DNA of 64,000 nucleotides, from the NCBI RefSeq assembly GCF_021018805.1, contig NC_086283.1, positions 19,826,162 through 19,890,161 on the forward strand. Direction: 5' to 3'. The DNA is from Prinia subflava (lineage: Eukaryota; Chordata; Aves; Passeriformes; Cisticolidae). The notes beneath the pieces were generated by a model. The model ran no database searches and had not been told where the DNA came from. It saw only the letters and a program-made list of their open reading frames with translations. The position numbers and the translations under genes are program-made. Shown here piece after piece: positions 22,907 to 34,453 of this stretch (the stretch's first letter is position 1; each line of letters begins with the position of its first letter).

Positions 22907-24192
22907 ACCGGAAGTGGAAAGCAGCCATATGGAGCCCCACACGACAGGTTGCACAAGCTATCGAAGGAGAAGGTGGATCGAGAAAACTCACGGAGCTCAA
23001 AGCCATTCAGTTGGCCCTGGACATTGCTGAAGCAGAGAAGTGGCCAAAACTTTACCTTTATACTGATTCCTGGATGGTAGCCAATGCTCTGTGGGGATGG
23101 CTGAAGAGATGGAAGGAGGCGAACTGGCAGCGCAGAGGAAAACCAATTTGGGCTGCTGAAGAATGGAAAGACATCGCTACCTGGTTAGAGAAACTACCTG
23201 TGAAGGTTCGCCATGTAGATGCCCATGTCCCTAGAAGCAGAGCTAATGAGGAGCAGCAGAACAATCAGCAGGTAGATCAGGCTGCAAAGATAGGGGAGTT
23301 GAAGATAGATCTTGACTGGGAGCACAAAGGAGAGCTGTTCCTAGCACGATGGGCCCATGATGCCTCAGGCCACCAGGGTAGAGATGCCACCTATAAGTGG
23401 GCACGAGACCGAGGGGTGGATCTAACCATGGATAGCATTTCTCAGGTTATTCATGACTGTGAGACATGTGCTGCCATTAAACAGGCTAAGCGGGTGAAGC
23501 CCCTCTGGTATGGGGGGTGGTGGTCCAAGTACAAGTATGGGGAGGCCTGGCAGATTGATTACATCACGCTGCCTCAAACCTGCCAAGGCAAGCGCCATGT
23601 ACTAACCATGGTAGAAGCCACTACGGGATGGTTGGAAACCTACCCCGTGTCTCATGCTACAGCCTGCAACACCATCCTGGGCCTTGAAAACCAGGTCCTT
23701 TGGAGGCATGGTACTCCTGAGAGGATTGAGTCAGACAATGGGACTCATTTTAAAAATAATCTTATTAACACCTGGGCTAGGGAACATGGCATCGAGTGGG
23801 TGTACCACATCCCCTACCATGCACCAGCTGCAGGTAAAGTGGAGAGGTACAATGGATTGTTAAAAACCACTTTGAAAGCACTGGGTGGGGGGTCTTTCAA
23901 GAACTGGGAGCAGCATTTAGCAAGAGCCACCTGGTTAGTTAACACTCGAGGTTCCACCAACCGAGCAGGTCCTGCCCAGTCTGAGCACCTTAATATAGTA
24001 GATGGAGATAAAGTCCCAGTGGCCCATGTCAGAGGTTTGTTGGGGAAGACAGTATGGATTAATCCTGCCTTGAGTACAGGCAAACCAATTCATGGGATTG
24101 TCTTTGCTCAAGGACCAGGTTATACCTGGTGGATAATGCAGAAAGATGGGCCAACCCGTTGTGTATCTCAGGGAGATCTGATTGTGGGATGA
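22885..24192 (+). CDS. Pol part 2: RNase H and integrase (shifted frame)
   Basis: This frame is offset by one from the upstream Pol frame; the first ATG is at 22903. RNase H keeps its Glu (ELKAIQLALD), third Asp (LYLYTDSWMVANAL) and a late RHVDAHV motif. The first catalytic Asp expected at the very start is not encoded at the frame junction. Integrase follows: an HHCC zinc domain (ARWAHDASGH ... HDCETC), catalytic Asp at 23557-23559 (WQIDYITLP), second Asp at 23734-23736 (ESDNGTHF) and Glu at 23742... counted 36 codons later at 23842-23844 (GKVERYNG), an exact D,D-35-E spacing. A Trp-rich C-terminal DNA-binding part ends at TGA 24190-24192. No dUTPase or env follows. The integrase itself looks intact. 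Confidence 0.9.
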   Translation, partial: SCRLVGMNRKWKAAIWSPTRQVAQAIEGEGGSRKLTELKAIQLALDIAEAEKWPKLYLYTDSWMVANALWGWLKRWKEANWQRRGKPIWAAEEWKDIATWLEKLPVKVRHVDAHVPRSRANEEQQNNQQVDQAAKIGELKIDLDWEHKGELFLARWAHDASGHQGRDATYKWARDRGVDLTMDSISQVIHDCETCAAIKQAKRVKPLWYGGWWSKYKYGEAWQIDYITLPQTCQGKRHVLTMVEATTGWLETYPVSHATACNTILGLENQVLWRHGTPERIESDNGTHFKNNLINTWAREHGIEWVYHIPYHAPAAGKVERYNGLLKTTLKALGGGSFKNWEQHLARATWLVNTRGSTNRAGPAQSEHLNIVDGDKVPVAHVRGLLGKTVWINPALSTGKPIHGIVFAQGPGYTWWIMQKDGPTRCVSQGDLIVG

Positions 24193-24379
24193 TATCATTG
24201 TTCGCTGAGCATTACCACCATTGTCTGTACGTTAGATCATACAGATATGAGACAGAAGGAAACATGAAAGTGTCAAAGGTCTGAGCAAGTAAGATGGAAG
24301 GAAATGTGTAAGTGTGGAAGGTTTCAGCAAGTGAGAAGAAAGGTTTTTTTCATTGTGTTCAGTAACATGTTCACGATAT
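24193..24379 (+). other. Short 3' non-coding region with imperfect 42-nt tandem duplication
   Basis: The space between the integrase stop and the purine-rich tract has no env and no other open frame. It holds two imperfect copies of a 40-base block (24255-24294 and 24297-24336, period 42, 32 of 40 identical), each with the core 'aagtgt...aaggt...agcaagt'. Function is unknown; it might be an RNA export or packaging element or a relic of a duplication. Confidence 0.7.
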
Positions 24380-24395
24380 GGGATAAGGGGTGGAA
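24380..24395 (+). promoter_or_regulatory. Polypurine tract
   Basis: GGGATAAGGGGTGGAA directly abuts the 3' LTR, where a retroviral plus-strand primer is expected. It is interrupted by two T residues, so it is less pure than in most retroviruses. Confidence 0.75.
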
Positions 24396-24945
24396 TGTCC
24401 TGGGGTGACAGGACATTTTCATGCTTTGTATCCCAAATAGGTTTTTTTTTTTTTCCTGTTCCCATGTTCCCAGTTTGTTTTGTCTATAGCTGAGCCCCTC
24501 CCCCGGCTGCTTGCTTTGGGCTTGCTGCTGCTAGCTTTAGGCTGCTTTGCTGGCTTTGCTCTCTTGCTTTCTGCTTTTTTTGCTTGTTTTTTTGCCATTT
24601 TTCTGCTTTTGTGTTTCCCCTTCTTTCCTTCCTCCCCTTCCCTGAAGACATCGGACCTGCTTCGGGCCCTGATTCGGGAACATCAAGGGAACACCCCCCG
24701 GAGTCTGCACCTGAGAGAAGCTTTGGCACCCTCCCCAGCAGAGACTGCTCACCCTCTCTTGGACTGGTGAAAACATTTGTTGTCATCTCGGACTGTTTTC
24801 CTTGTGTTGGGGAGTGGTTTTTTTCGTTGTTTCTCAATAAACAAGTTTTTTCCACTTTTTTCCCTCTGAGGAAATTCCTCCTGAACCCGGTGGGGGGGGA
24901 GGGAGTTGTGGGGATTTTCCCCTAAATTTGTCCTAAACTAGGACA
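24396..24945 (+). repeat. 3' LTR
   Basis: This 550-bp copy matches the 5' LTR with about 8-10 substitutions and a handful of 1-2-nt indels, mostly in T or G runs. It has the same palindromic ends (24396-24415 and 24929-24945) and AATAAA at 24836-24841. It is followed directly by the duplicated target GTTGT. Confidence 0.95.
24836..24841 (+). promoter_or_regulatory. Polyadenylation signal AATAAA in 3' LTR
   Basis: This is the functional position for ending proviral transcripts. It is conserved with the 5' LTR copy at the same offset. Confidence 0.75.
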
Positions 24946-24950
24946 GTTGT
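24946..24950. repeat. Provirus target-site duplication, right copy (GTTGT)
   Basis: Exact match to 18402-18406; the pair shows that both ends of the provirus are original and not recombined. Confidence 0.9.
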
Positions 24951-25470
24951 ATATTCTTCTTTGAACTTTGATGGAGGAAAGTTGGAATTTGGTTCCAAAG
25001 TTTCCTGCCAAGACCAGAAGGAAGAATCATGGACTGAAGTCCCACCTTATACCTATGCCTGTGTTTAGTAGGGTGGCATTTTATCCAGCCAAGGAAAACC
25101 AAAGGGAATGTTATTTAAGAAGATTTTTAAAAAGCTTTGAGACTGAGACAATATAATTCATTGAGATGTTTGTATCACAGAACACTTTTAACCAGGAAAA
25201 AAATATCAAGCAGTAAATATAAACACAGCTTTATGGAGCCACCAGCAGACCTCCAGCATGGCATTTTGGCAGCTTGAGCTTTTGTGGAGACATCTGAAAA
25301 CTAGATTATTTCCTCTGAAACTGTGTGAAATTTTGTCTGTTCTCTTGACATGGATGAAGAGTTTGCTGCCTTCTGGGGCTGTGCTGGCTTTGTGAGGCCA
25401 AGTGCTGCCTGTCCCCTGCCTGTCCCCTCTCTGCTCCTTCCCTGCACAGGGGCCAGGTCTTCAGTACCTC
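24951..25470. other. Gene-free spacer
   Basis: No gene was recognised. The stretch 25364-25470 is GC-richer and could belong to the left end of the next LTR, because TGCTGCCTT at 25364 resembles that family's terminal TGATGCCTT, but the alignment is not convincing. Confidence 0.5.
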
Positions 25471-25919
25471 TGCCTGGCCGTGGGAAAGTTGACCTGGAAC
25501 AGACTGAGCAGAGCTGGAGAATAAAGTAGATATTTACTGAAAGGCCTTTAGGATCCACCTTGGACAGGACAGGGCCTGACCAGGGCTACACCCAAGGTGG
25601 ACCCAAAATTGTCACAAAATGGACAAATGGTCATGGAGGTCTCACACTTATCTAAGTTTTGGTCCATTTGCATTTTGGGGTTTAATTGTCCAATTACAGC
25701 TTCAGGTTGTGAGGTCCCACCCTTCTTGTTCCTCCCTTCAGCCCACCCTTGTTGGTGCTTTTGGGCCTGAAAGTTGTCCTTGGTCTTCAGCAGGAGAAGG
25801 ATTTGTTTTGTCTGCCTGCTCTGTGAAGAGAGCTGACTGACACTGAATGTGAGGCTCAGAACTGCACCCCTGGGCAGCACAGAATCTGAAACACATGAAA
25901 GCTCAAACTTAAGGCATCA
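25471..25919 (-). mobile_element. Solo LTR of a second ERV family, copy 1
   Basis: About 380 bases (25536-25919) are nearly identical to 54337-54726, including 'caaaatggacaaatggtcat' and the block around 'gcacccctgggcagcacaga'. On the minus strand this copy starts TGATGCCTTAAG, and copy 2 ends AAGGCATCA, giving inverted TG...CA termini. A decayed AATAAA-like signal near the minus-strand 3' end supports minus orientation. The left border is uncertain (25471 is an estimate), no clear target-site duplication was found, and there is no internal coding region. Confidence 0.65.
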
Positions 25920-27572
25920 GGACAAATGCCCAGGGACCAGGTGATGGAGTCAGTACTGTGACTGTTCCATAACCACTGCCTCTGCATTTCATTTTTGGTT
26001 TTCTCCACACAGTTTTGTTTGTTGTTAAATAGCTGAGGTGTTCCTTTCCTATTTGGTTTTCTTGAGTAGCTGATTATTAATGTGATTATTATTTTTAAAT
26101 TATTTGCTTATTTTTATTCTATTAATTTCTTACTACAAGTGTGAATCCAACCTTTGGCTTCCCAAAGCATGATATTTAATTTATCATCCCCAGTTCCTAC
26201 TGAGGCCATGTCCTGCACAGAAATATTCTCTTAAAGTTACACCCAGCAGCATTTCAAGCAGAGTTATGCAAGTACAGATAATATATATTCAAAATTTCTT
26301 ACTTGATAGGAAGTTGACTTGGCATCAAATACTAAAATAGCTGATCACCAATGTAGAATAATAAAGCTGTTGAGTTTTAAACTGAATTTTAAATGAAAAA
26401 TACAAGTTAATCTTGAGTTTAATCAAAAGATACATGTTAATCTTGGAATGCCATTGAGGGTAGCAGCTTTGGCTTTCATTTCAGCTGGGTTCTTAACCCA
26501 TCTCAGGGTGAGGTGTCTGCCTCAGTTCATCATCTGGACTCACTCATGGCACCACGTGGATTCCACCTACCTCCTGTGGGCATTCATTTCACCCCAGACA
26601 TTATTTCCAGGTGCTTTTTTCTCTCCAGTTAGATCATGACTAACTCAGAACAGATTCTTAACATCCAGGTAGCTCCAGTCAGATGTCAGCACTCTTCCTG
26701 GCATCAATTCAGATTTACAGATCCGTTTTGTACTTATGTATGTATGTATAATGTACACAGAGCTGTGTAAAATGTGATTTTCTTGTCATCCTGCCCACGA
26801 GGTTTATCCAGGTGAGCTTCAAACACTCTTTGAAGGGTTCTAGCCAGAGGCAAAACTCTTCCCCTCCAAAGTGTGGCAGCTCAGCACAAAAGCGTGGTCA
26901 TTTGTCAAGGGGAAAGAGCTCCATTTCTGGGATGTGAAAGAGCAAACAGAGAGAATTAATCAATATTTCAGAAGGTTTTGATGGCAGTAGATGTGCTGAT
27001 GAATTTGAATGGATATTGCTGTGCATTTCTTCCTACCAGTTTTGGTCGTGGCTGGTTTTGGTGCTCAGTCCAGTGTTGTACTAATGTCCATTACCATTGA
27101 AATGCTCTTGAAATGTCTGAAGAATGTAGAAAAGGCTTTGTGCTTTTCCAGCATCCTAGATGTGTTTTATGTGGAAATAATCATCCTGTTATTAATTCAT
27201 AACTTGGTGCTTTCTACAACCCATGGAAGTAATAGATAAATATTAGCCAGAAGTCAAATAGCTTTGTGTGGTGCAGAGATTTTTTCCTAGAGTTTCATTG
27301 TTCTTATTTTAGATGTTCTTTCTTTTATATCCTTTTATCCTATCAAAATTTGCTGTCCTAAAATACCATTTTAAAAGGATTTGGTAATAAAAGAAATACG
27401 AAATCCACTGTGTTTAAATCCATGCTGAGACCTGTATTGCTCTCATGTTAATGTAGAGTTTAATTTCACATGCTTCACTTTATGCCAAGTCAGAGCAAAT
27501 AAATATCTTTTTCTGTTATAATCTGTCCTGGGCCTTTTGCTTCTAATGGATCAAAATTCCTCATTCTAAGGG

Positions 27573-27595
27573 AAAAAAAAAAAAAAAAAAAAAAA
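27573..27595 (+). repeat. A23 homopolymer
   Basis: Uninterrupted run of 23 A. I see no flanking duplication or upstream retrocopy that would make it a retroposon tail. Confidence 0.85.
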
Positions 27596-30500
27596 GTATT
27601 TGATTCATACAATATGAGCGCCTTCCACAGGACAAAAGAATTGCACAGATATAATCAATAAAAAGGGAAAAAGAATGAAAAAATCCACATTTGAGAGAGA
27701 GAAAAATGTATTTAAAGAGGTCTTACTTGCTGCACTTTGGATATCAGAAAAGTGACTGAAATTGCAAGGAGAGGTGCAGCTCAAATCTTTGCACTTCCAC
27801 ACTTCATCTTTCTCATAACATGAAAATGAAAAAGTTATTTTGCAGCTGTTGATTTCAAAGTTCTTTTTTTTCATTTCACTTTGATCCTGGTTTAGATGGT
27901 ATCTGAGAGGCTTTTCAAGTAAATAGAACTGTTAATTGTTAGCAATTAACTATTATTCACAAATAAATAGAAGGAAAACATGAAATCCTTTGAATTAGGA
28001 CCTTTATGAAAGATATAAGGCAGCATAATTAATTTACCTATAAGTTAATTTGCAGAATGATTGCTCTCTGATAGGATAGATAGGACTGTGGATCTGGAAA
28101 CCCATATCCTATGATTTAGGCCATTATTTATTTTCAGTTAAAATGGCTATTCTTGGCACATTGAAAGCATGGAGTTAAAAGTATCAATATCAAAATAAAT
28201 GCTTTACTGAGCAAGTTCTCCAAAGTATTTCACACTTAAAATATTTATTTTTAGACCAGATTGAAATGTCACAAAAGAGGCAGCTCTAGTTTGCTCAGTT
28301 TCCATTTCCATATAAACCTTCATTACTTACAAGATACAAAAATAATGACAAATTAGGTCTGGGGTTTTTTTCCGCAGTTTGACTTAACATCATAGAAAAA
28401 TAGAAAATCAAGATGATGTGAGGAAATAGTTTTTTCCCTTTTAGGCAATTTTCAAAATTAAGTTAGTACTCATAATCTGTTCTTCAGAATTATTTCTCAT
28501 TATAAATCTCTAACCTATAACCTGCTGAATAATATTATTAAAATATTGTTCAAAAGTATTACTAATAATTAAACTATTGTTAACTCTTTAATAATTTCAG
28601 ACCTAGTGTGCAATGCCATAACTCACAGTGGTACTGGATTTGTTTTAGATTCTTTATTTTGCATGCCGTATAAAAAGTGACAAGTTTCATAGGTACATTT
28701 TCAATATTCAAGGGAAAAATCCAGACAAACAAGGAAATAAAATTAGGTTGAATGTGCAAAGTAAGTTTGTTTTGACATGTAATATTGAACCTCTTTGTTA
28801 TTACTCTGAATGAAAATGGTAATTTGATCCTTGACTGAGGAAATTACAATTTTTAGATTTTGCAGAAAATATCCCACATATTTTACAAAACCCATAATAT
28901 TGTTTTCCGAGCATTTGTTGCAGCTCCTCAAAATTACACTTTTGAAATGAGTTATTGTCTTGTTTTGATGAAAGTAGAACATTTGGTTTCTTTCTTCTTG
29001 AGGCATTCTTAGAATGCTCTGCCAGTTTTACATAGTTACACTGAAATATTGCTGATATATTTAATGTTTGCTTCTGACATTTCAGAAAACACTCTGAATA
29101 TTGTCATCATGGAAGGTTTTTTGTGCCTATTTAAACATTTTGCACCAATACCAAATGAAAATATCTGTGAGATTTTGCAGAATATCATCTTCCTTCTTAT
29201 TTCTACATGAGGAAGCTTTGCCTTCTTGAGTATCTCTGTTTTCTGGAGACATCTGGGGGGATAATTTTCATGTGCAGGTTCAAACTGATTAATATTTAGG
29301 CAGATATTATGATTTATAACCTCTCTTGCACAAGAAGGAACAGTTTGTTTCGTACTTCATGATCTAATACAATTTCTGCTGTGGGATAAATTCCCTCAGC
29401 CTGTTGCAGATCTATCTGAAGAGCCAAGGCTGGCTTTTTTGTATGGTGCTGAGTGTAACTTTCTCCCTTCACTTTAAGTTTCTTGAGTCTGAGCGAGCCA
29501 CGTGAGCAGGGTAAATTTTTGCAAATGCAAAATTTCAGCAAGAGTAATTTCCATCACACAGGACTGAAGCATTGAGTAAATTACAGATAAAAATGTGACC
29601 CTAAAAGTACATTTTGAATAGCCACTAGAAAATAAAAGCTTTTATTTCTCTAATGTTTGTAATGCAGCCATGCTTGTGCTTTATTTTAAGACACACTTTA
29701 GTAGCATGAACAATGTGTTGTGGATTTAGGGTGAAGGAAATGAACATTCTCTTTTCCATCAAGGGTTATGAATAATACCATGATTTTTACTTGCGTTTAA
29801 AGCTACTTTGAGCTCTCAGGTGGACGTCCACAATTAATTGAGAGTAACAATGATGATAATTTCCCCTCCTTTAACTTCTACTTACCTTAAGCTCTTTCCT
29901 TTTTCCTGTGTCCTTCCTTTACAGTCGACATAAGAACCATTCCTTGAACAAAGTGGCAAAAGAAAAGTCTTTAAATTTGTACTCATGCATTTGCTGATTC
30001 TCCTTCTTTTTTAACTTCAGTCAGGTCTGTAAGTTTTGGTTTTAATTCTTTTCAGCTTCATGAAACATTTATCTTGTAAAGGCAGCAATAAAAAAGAACA
30101 CTGAGGAAAAACAAAGAGGATCTGTTGCGTTTTTAATCTTCTAAGTCTGCAAACTGTAGCAGTATGATTTTTAACTTCCCCTTGGAGAAAAGCATCAGGA
30201 ATTGTTTAAAAGTTATGTTTTAGTGACTATTCCAAGCCTTTATCTGTTTTCTATTTGGCTGTTGCTGTACCTGGATTTAACCATAATTATTTGAAATCCA
30301 AAGTATTTTCACCCTAAGTAAGGCACCACTTGAGAACTAACACATTGAAGTCCACGCTGGCTCTTAATTCTGTGGGGGTGGAACACCCTCATTTTAGATA
30401 TGTGCTATTGTATTTAGAGATACCCTGAATATTCTGTACTGAAATTTAAAACAAAATTTAGTCCTGAAAGGACTTACAGTGTCTTATTAGAAGTGGTTCT

Positions 30501-31450
30501 GTTACTAACACTGATACAGAGTCAGCAAAAGAGGACTCTCAAAGGATGAGCCTATGGATTCTATGCAGAAGGGAATCACTAACATGAGAATTAAGTGAAT
30601 CTGATGCAAGCAAACACTGTAAGAAACCCTGAGTTTTGTTAATTTCAACAAAACAATCTCTTGGTGAACTGAGTTTGAAGATTTAGATCTGAAAAGTTCA
30701 ATCTTACCTCACTTAAAGTACTTACAAATATGTTGTGTGCCACAAAGACTGGAATTACTGTGAGGAGGTGATAAAATGTATTTTGCACTGTTTTGTCCTC
30801 ATGTTATTGCACCTTGCTCAGCAGATAATTTATTATGTTGGCTCTTAATAAATAATTGATGGAGAACTGATAACACAAAATTTACGGAATATGGAGAGGG
30901 TTTTATTAGAACATTAATATGCTACAGGTGTGTTTTATTGGTCAATTAACACACGCCTCGAGGTGTGGGGTGATATATGAGGCTGCTGTGGGAGGTTTGG
31001 ATGAGCAGGATGGTAAAACACATCCTGGAGGGACTTAATGGGGCTGGAAAGTGAGGAAAGATTCTACAGAAATTGCACTGTGGTTTGGAGGTGCAGGCTA
31101 ACTTTAAACAAGGAAACAGGAGCTCTGGAAGTAGGCTAACAATAGCAGTGAGGGGCTTTTATGTAAATTGATTTACTCTGTTATTTGGGAGAAACTATCT
31201 TAGGGCTAAGGTGGTTTCCATTAATTTCCCAGCTTTCCCAGCAAAGTTGTAAAAGTTAGTTTATCTCCCTCATACTTTATTTACAAGACCATGTACAACA
31301 CAAGCCTACTTGTTATCCTTGAGTGCTGCTCTTAATCAAGGAATGGTGGGAATATAGCCCAGACTTAGGCAGGTTTTAAAATCCTTCTTTTAGAAATAGA
31401 TTTATTTATACCCAATAGACAAGTGCTTTGGGGGTATGCTAGATTTTTTT

Positions 31451-31478
31451 GTTGTTGTTGTTGTTGTTGTTGTTGTTG
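31451..31478 (+). repeat. (GTT)9 microsatellite
   Basis: Nine uninterrupted GTT units, followed after about 40 bases by a T16 run (31520-31535). Confidence 0.9.
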
Positions 31479-33694
31479 CTGGATGGGGAGTTTGTTTGCT
31501 TGTTTTATGGCTTGAGGTCTTTTTTTTTTTTTTTTCTTTATGCCATGCTTGTTGTTTTTTCTCTACATTTTGGAAAGACTTACATTGTATCCCTTGACTA
31601 TCATTAGATTCCTCCTTTCTCCTGTCTTGTGTGGTTTTCGTTCCATGCACAACAGAAGATGAGTTGCTTCAGGCTCCCTTTTTTGAGCAGAGTGGCTGCA
31701 AGGGAAGATGGAAAACTGCTCCGTGGGATGTCTGTGTGTTCTGAGGTGAAACTCTCTTAACTACATGCAAAGGGCAGAGGGCTCTGAGAGCAAAGGGCTG
31801 GCAGCAACTGCTCAGTCCAAGAGTCCAGCTGACCCTGGAGAAATCAGCAGACACAACAGCAGTAGCAAATGGTTGCAGAAAACGTGCTAGAGCAGAGCAA
31901 ACATATAGATATTTCTCTAGGTATAGCTTTTCATATTTTTGTCTGCCGTATTCTTCACCAGAATATTATATCCACACCATTTTGCGTAATAGCACTTGAG
32001 GGATTTCTTTTCCATTTGTCTAAGAGGTTTTTAATCTTTCTGCCTATTAACATCCAACCTGTCCTTTTGGAAGGTATTCCATCATTTTTATTCTGAATTT
32101 TGAAGGACAAGTTTGATTTACATCTTTGCTCTTTATGTTCAAGCTGCTGCCACATGCTCTCATCCCTATGGATCTTGTGCTGCAAGGTGTGGTGAATTAT
32201 CAGTATACAGTCAGTCATCCTATGTCCCCTCAGCTGTGTTCTTACCCATGCTTAAGAAGCCTCAGCTGTTTTCTGCTTTAAGCATATTTTGTCACCTTAT
32301 TTTCCCCCTAATTCTTTTCAAGTAGCATATGAATATATTAAATACCAGGGGTTCCTGTGGAATGTTATGGAGTTTTTCTGTCAGTTTTTAATCCCCCTAA
32401 CTGGTTTGTCCTATTTCCAACCAGTTTAGTAGCACACAAGGGAAATTTTTATGTCACACTAAATGTGTCTTTGTTGTGTACTATCAAGTAGTTGTTTTGG
32501 GAATTCAGATGTGCCCAAACCTCGTTTAAAGTTTTTGAAAAATTCTTTTAGGTTTTAAAGGCCCTCTGTCTGTCTGCAAAAATCCAGATGGCTTTCTGCC
32601 ATCTTGTTTAGGCCACCTTTGCCATGTTAACCTAGACCAAGATGCCACGTTCAGCTGAAGATGAGAATGGGCTGTGCAGAGCCGCCAGATGTTCTGTCTG
32701 TATTAGACACTGCTGCTTGCTGGGGTGAAAGAATGGAAACATCAAGAAATGCAAGGGTTTTTAATCCCTTACTCAGGAGGTATCTCCCCAAATTCCTTTC
32801 CTCAAAACAGGTAACAGAGGGAAAAGGTTTATTTTGAAGCAAATCTCTTCCCTTAACTCCCATTCAAACCAGCTGAACATCAAAATACAAGCCCTGCGTT
32901 CACACTTACCTGCTTAAACCGGGGGGTTTTTTTTGTGTTGCAAAGGCAGATGGATTGCTTAGAAACATTATTTTTACATCAGCAGGTGATTACCCAATTA
33001 AATGCTATACCTGATTAAATGCTGGAAAAAGTATTTAAGATCATTAGTGGTAACAAGACTGGCAGAAGCAAAGTAGCATGTAGAATAAAAAGAACCCGCT
33101 GCCCTCCCTCCCAGCCCTTCTGTGAAGAGACAAGATGAAAATGAAGACTGTGAAAGGACCTGGAGCAGTATCAAAAGCAGGGTGACTTGCAGAATTTCAA
33201 ATCAATGGCAAAAGCCAACAAACAAAATTACTTAATGGGAGCTGATTTCCCTTTGTTCAGGAGTCCAGGACATGAATGTTTCTGCTGTGACTGAAGTGCT
33301 CACTTGTTCTTTAGAACCAGACTCTCGGCATGGAGATTTTCTGGTTTGTTTATTCCTGCTTTGCCCCAGGCTTGTTGAAATCAGTAGAATTATTTAGCAA
33401 AAAGGTTCTGAGTAGACCAGATGCCCAGGTCCTGGAGTTTGGAAGGGAATATCACCTAGCTGCTCCAGTGAATGAAAAGCCGAGTCCTTCTGAAAAACAA
33501 GGTGGTTTTAGAGAACATAAATGCCTCAGGGTTTGATTGAATGTGGTTGGTTGGTGACTTCAAGCCTGTGCTCACCTCTTGAGCACACCTGGAGCTGCTG
33601 CACTTCTGCCAGTCTCAGTATGACCCCAGGCATGAAGACAGTTTAATTTATTTATTCATGGATGCATTTCTTTAGTTTTGGCTATTGCATGGCC

Positions 33695-33721
33695 TTTTTT
33701 TTTTTTTTGGGGGGGGGGGGG
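33695..33721 (+). repeat. T14-G13 homopolymer junction
   Basis: Fourteen T are followed immediately by thirteen G. The G run may form inter-strand or slipped structures and is prone to sequencing-length error. Confidence 0.85.
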
Positions 33722-34060
33722 CAATATAGTTTTGTTTGCAAAAATCTGTGTGTGTGTGACCACCAGTGGGGGAAGCTGCTCTCTCAAACCTTTGTGTGAT
33801 CTGCCCTCACTGCAAAGGTTTCATTATTATTGTGGAGCTGGAATTAGCAGCCTCATCTGAGTTATTTAGTTCTTCAGGATCAAAGCTCTATTCAAATAAA
33901 AAATTATGTTCAGATGATTATTTGAAACTTTTTGATATTTAATGGGGGTGAGGATACCTATGTGCCATAGCAAGACACTGTATAAAGGAAAAGAAATTGT
34001 AGCAGAAACAAGGATTTCCTGCTGAATGTTCATGCAAATCACATTGTGGTTGAATAATTT

Positions 34061-34453
34061 TTAAATGGAAAATATTGTTGATAATTTACTGGGCAGGCAA
34101 GAATCTTTTCTAGCCCTTCCTGAAAGCCAGAAGGGAGTAATGGTCAGGGGGCTTAGCCAGGGAATGTTATATCCAGACAAAAAAATACCAGCACTTCTTT
34201 TGACTACAGATGAACCAAAGTTGTTTATAGCAAATACCTCTGAGAAAAAAAGTTTTTTGAGAAAGACTGGTATTTTGGCTGTCAGATCTGCTTCAGGTCT
34301 AGTGATTACCAACATCTTAGCTGCTTCAATTCCCTGATGAGCTGCCTTGAAAACATGAGTTTTATAAATCGCCTCACAACGCTGCACTACAAAGCCCTGG
34401 TGATCAGCAATGCAGTGACCACACTTATGGGAAGAAAAGACATCATTTCAGGG
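34061..34453 (-). other. Unrecognised long open stretch, possible pseudogene or exon
   Basis: The minus strand is open for about 130 codons, from just after a TGA to a stop near 34061. An ATG sits about 22 codons in, at 34387. Near the beginning it encodes HKCGHCIADHQGFVVQRC, with closely spaced Cys and His, and later KKLFFSEVFAINNFGSS. Composition is balanced rather than low-complexity. I do not recognise a family, and no clear splice sites frame it. It could be chance, a decayed transposase fragment or an exon. Confidence 0.25.

Larger units (their letters stand above)
18407..24945 (+). mobile_element. Endogenous retrovirus, ERV-L-like, env-less provirus
   Basis: This is a complete LTR-to-LTR provirus of about 6.5 kb. 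The order is 5' LTR, tRNA-Ile primer-binding site, gag-like frame, protease, reverse transcriptase, RNase H, integrase, purine-rich tract and 3' LTR, flanked by a 5-bp duplication. There is no env; only about 200 bp separate the integrase stop from the 3' LTR. There is also no dUTPase domain and no CCHC zinc knuckle. The capsid segment resembles ERV-L Gag and the related mouse Fv1 protein, and gag and pol share a frame with a stop between them, as in mouse ERV-L. The LTRs differ by roughly 8-10 substitutions and about five 1-2-nt indels over ~550 bp (counted by eye), so the insertion is fairly young. Coding is damaged by two in-frame TGA stops in gag and a frameshift at RNase H, so this copy cannot make a complete Gag-Pol. 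Confidence 0.95.

Noticed and set aside
24193..24395. Possible env or dUTPase after integrase
   Set aside because: Only about 200 bases separate the integrase stop from the 3' LTR and no open frame of useful length is present.
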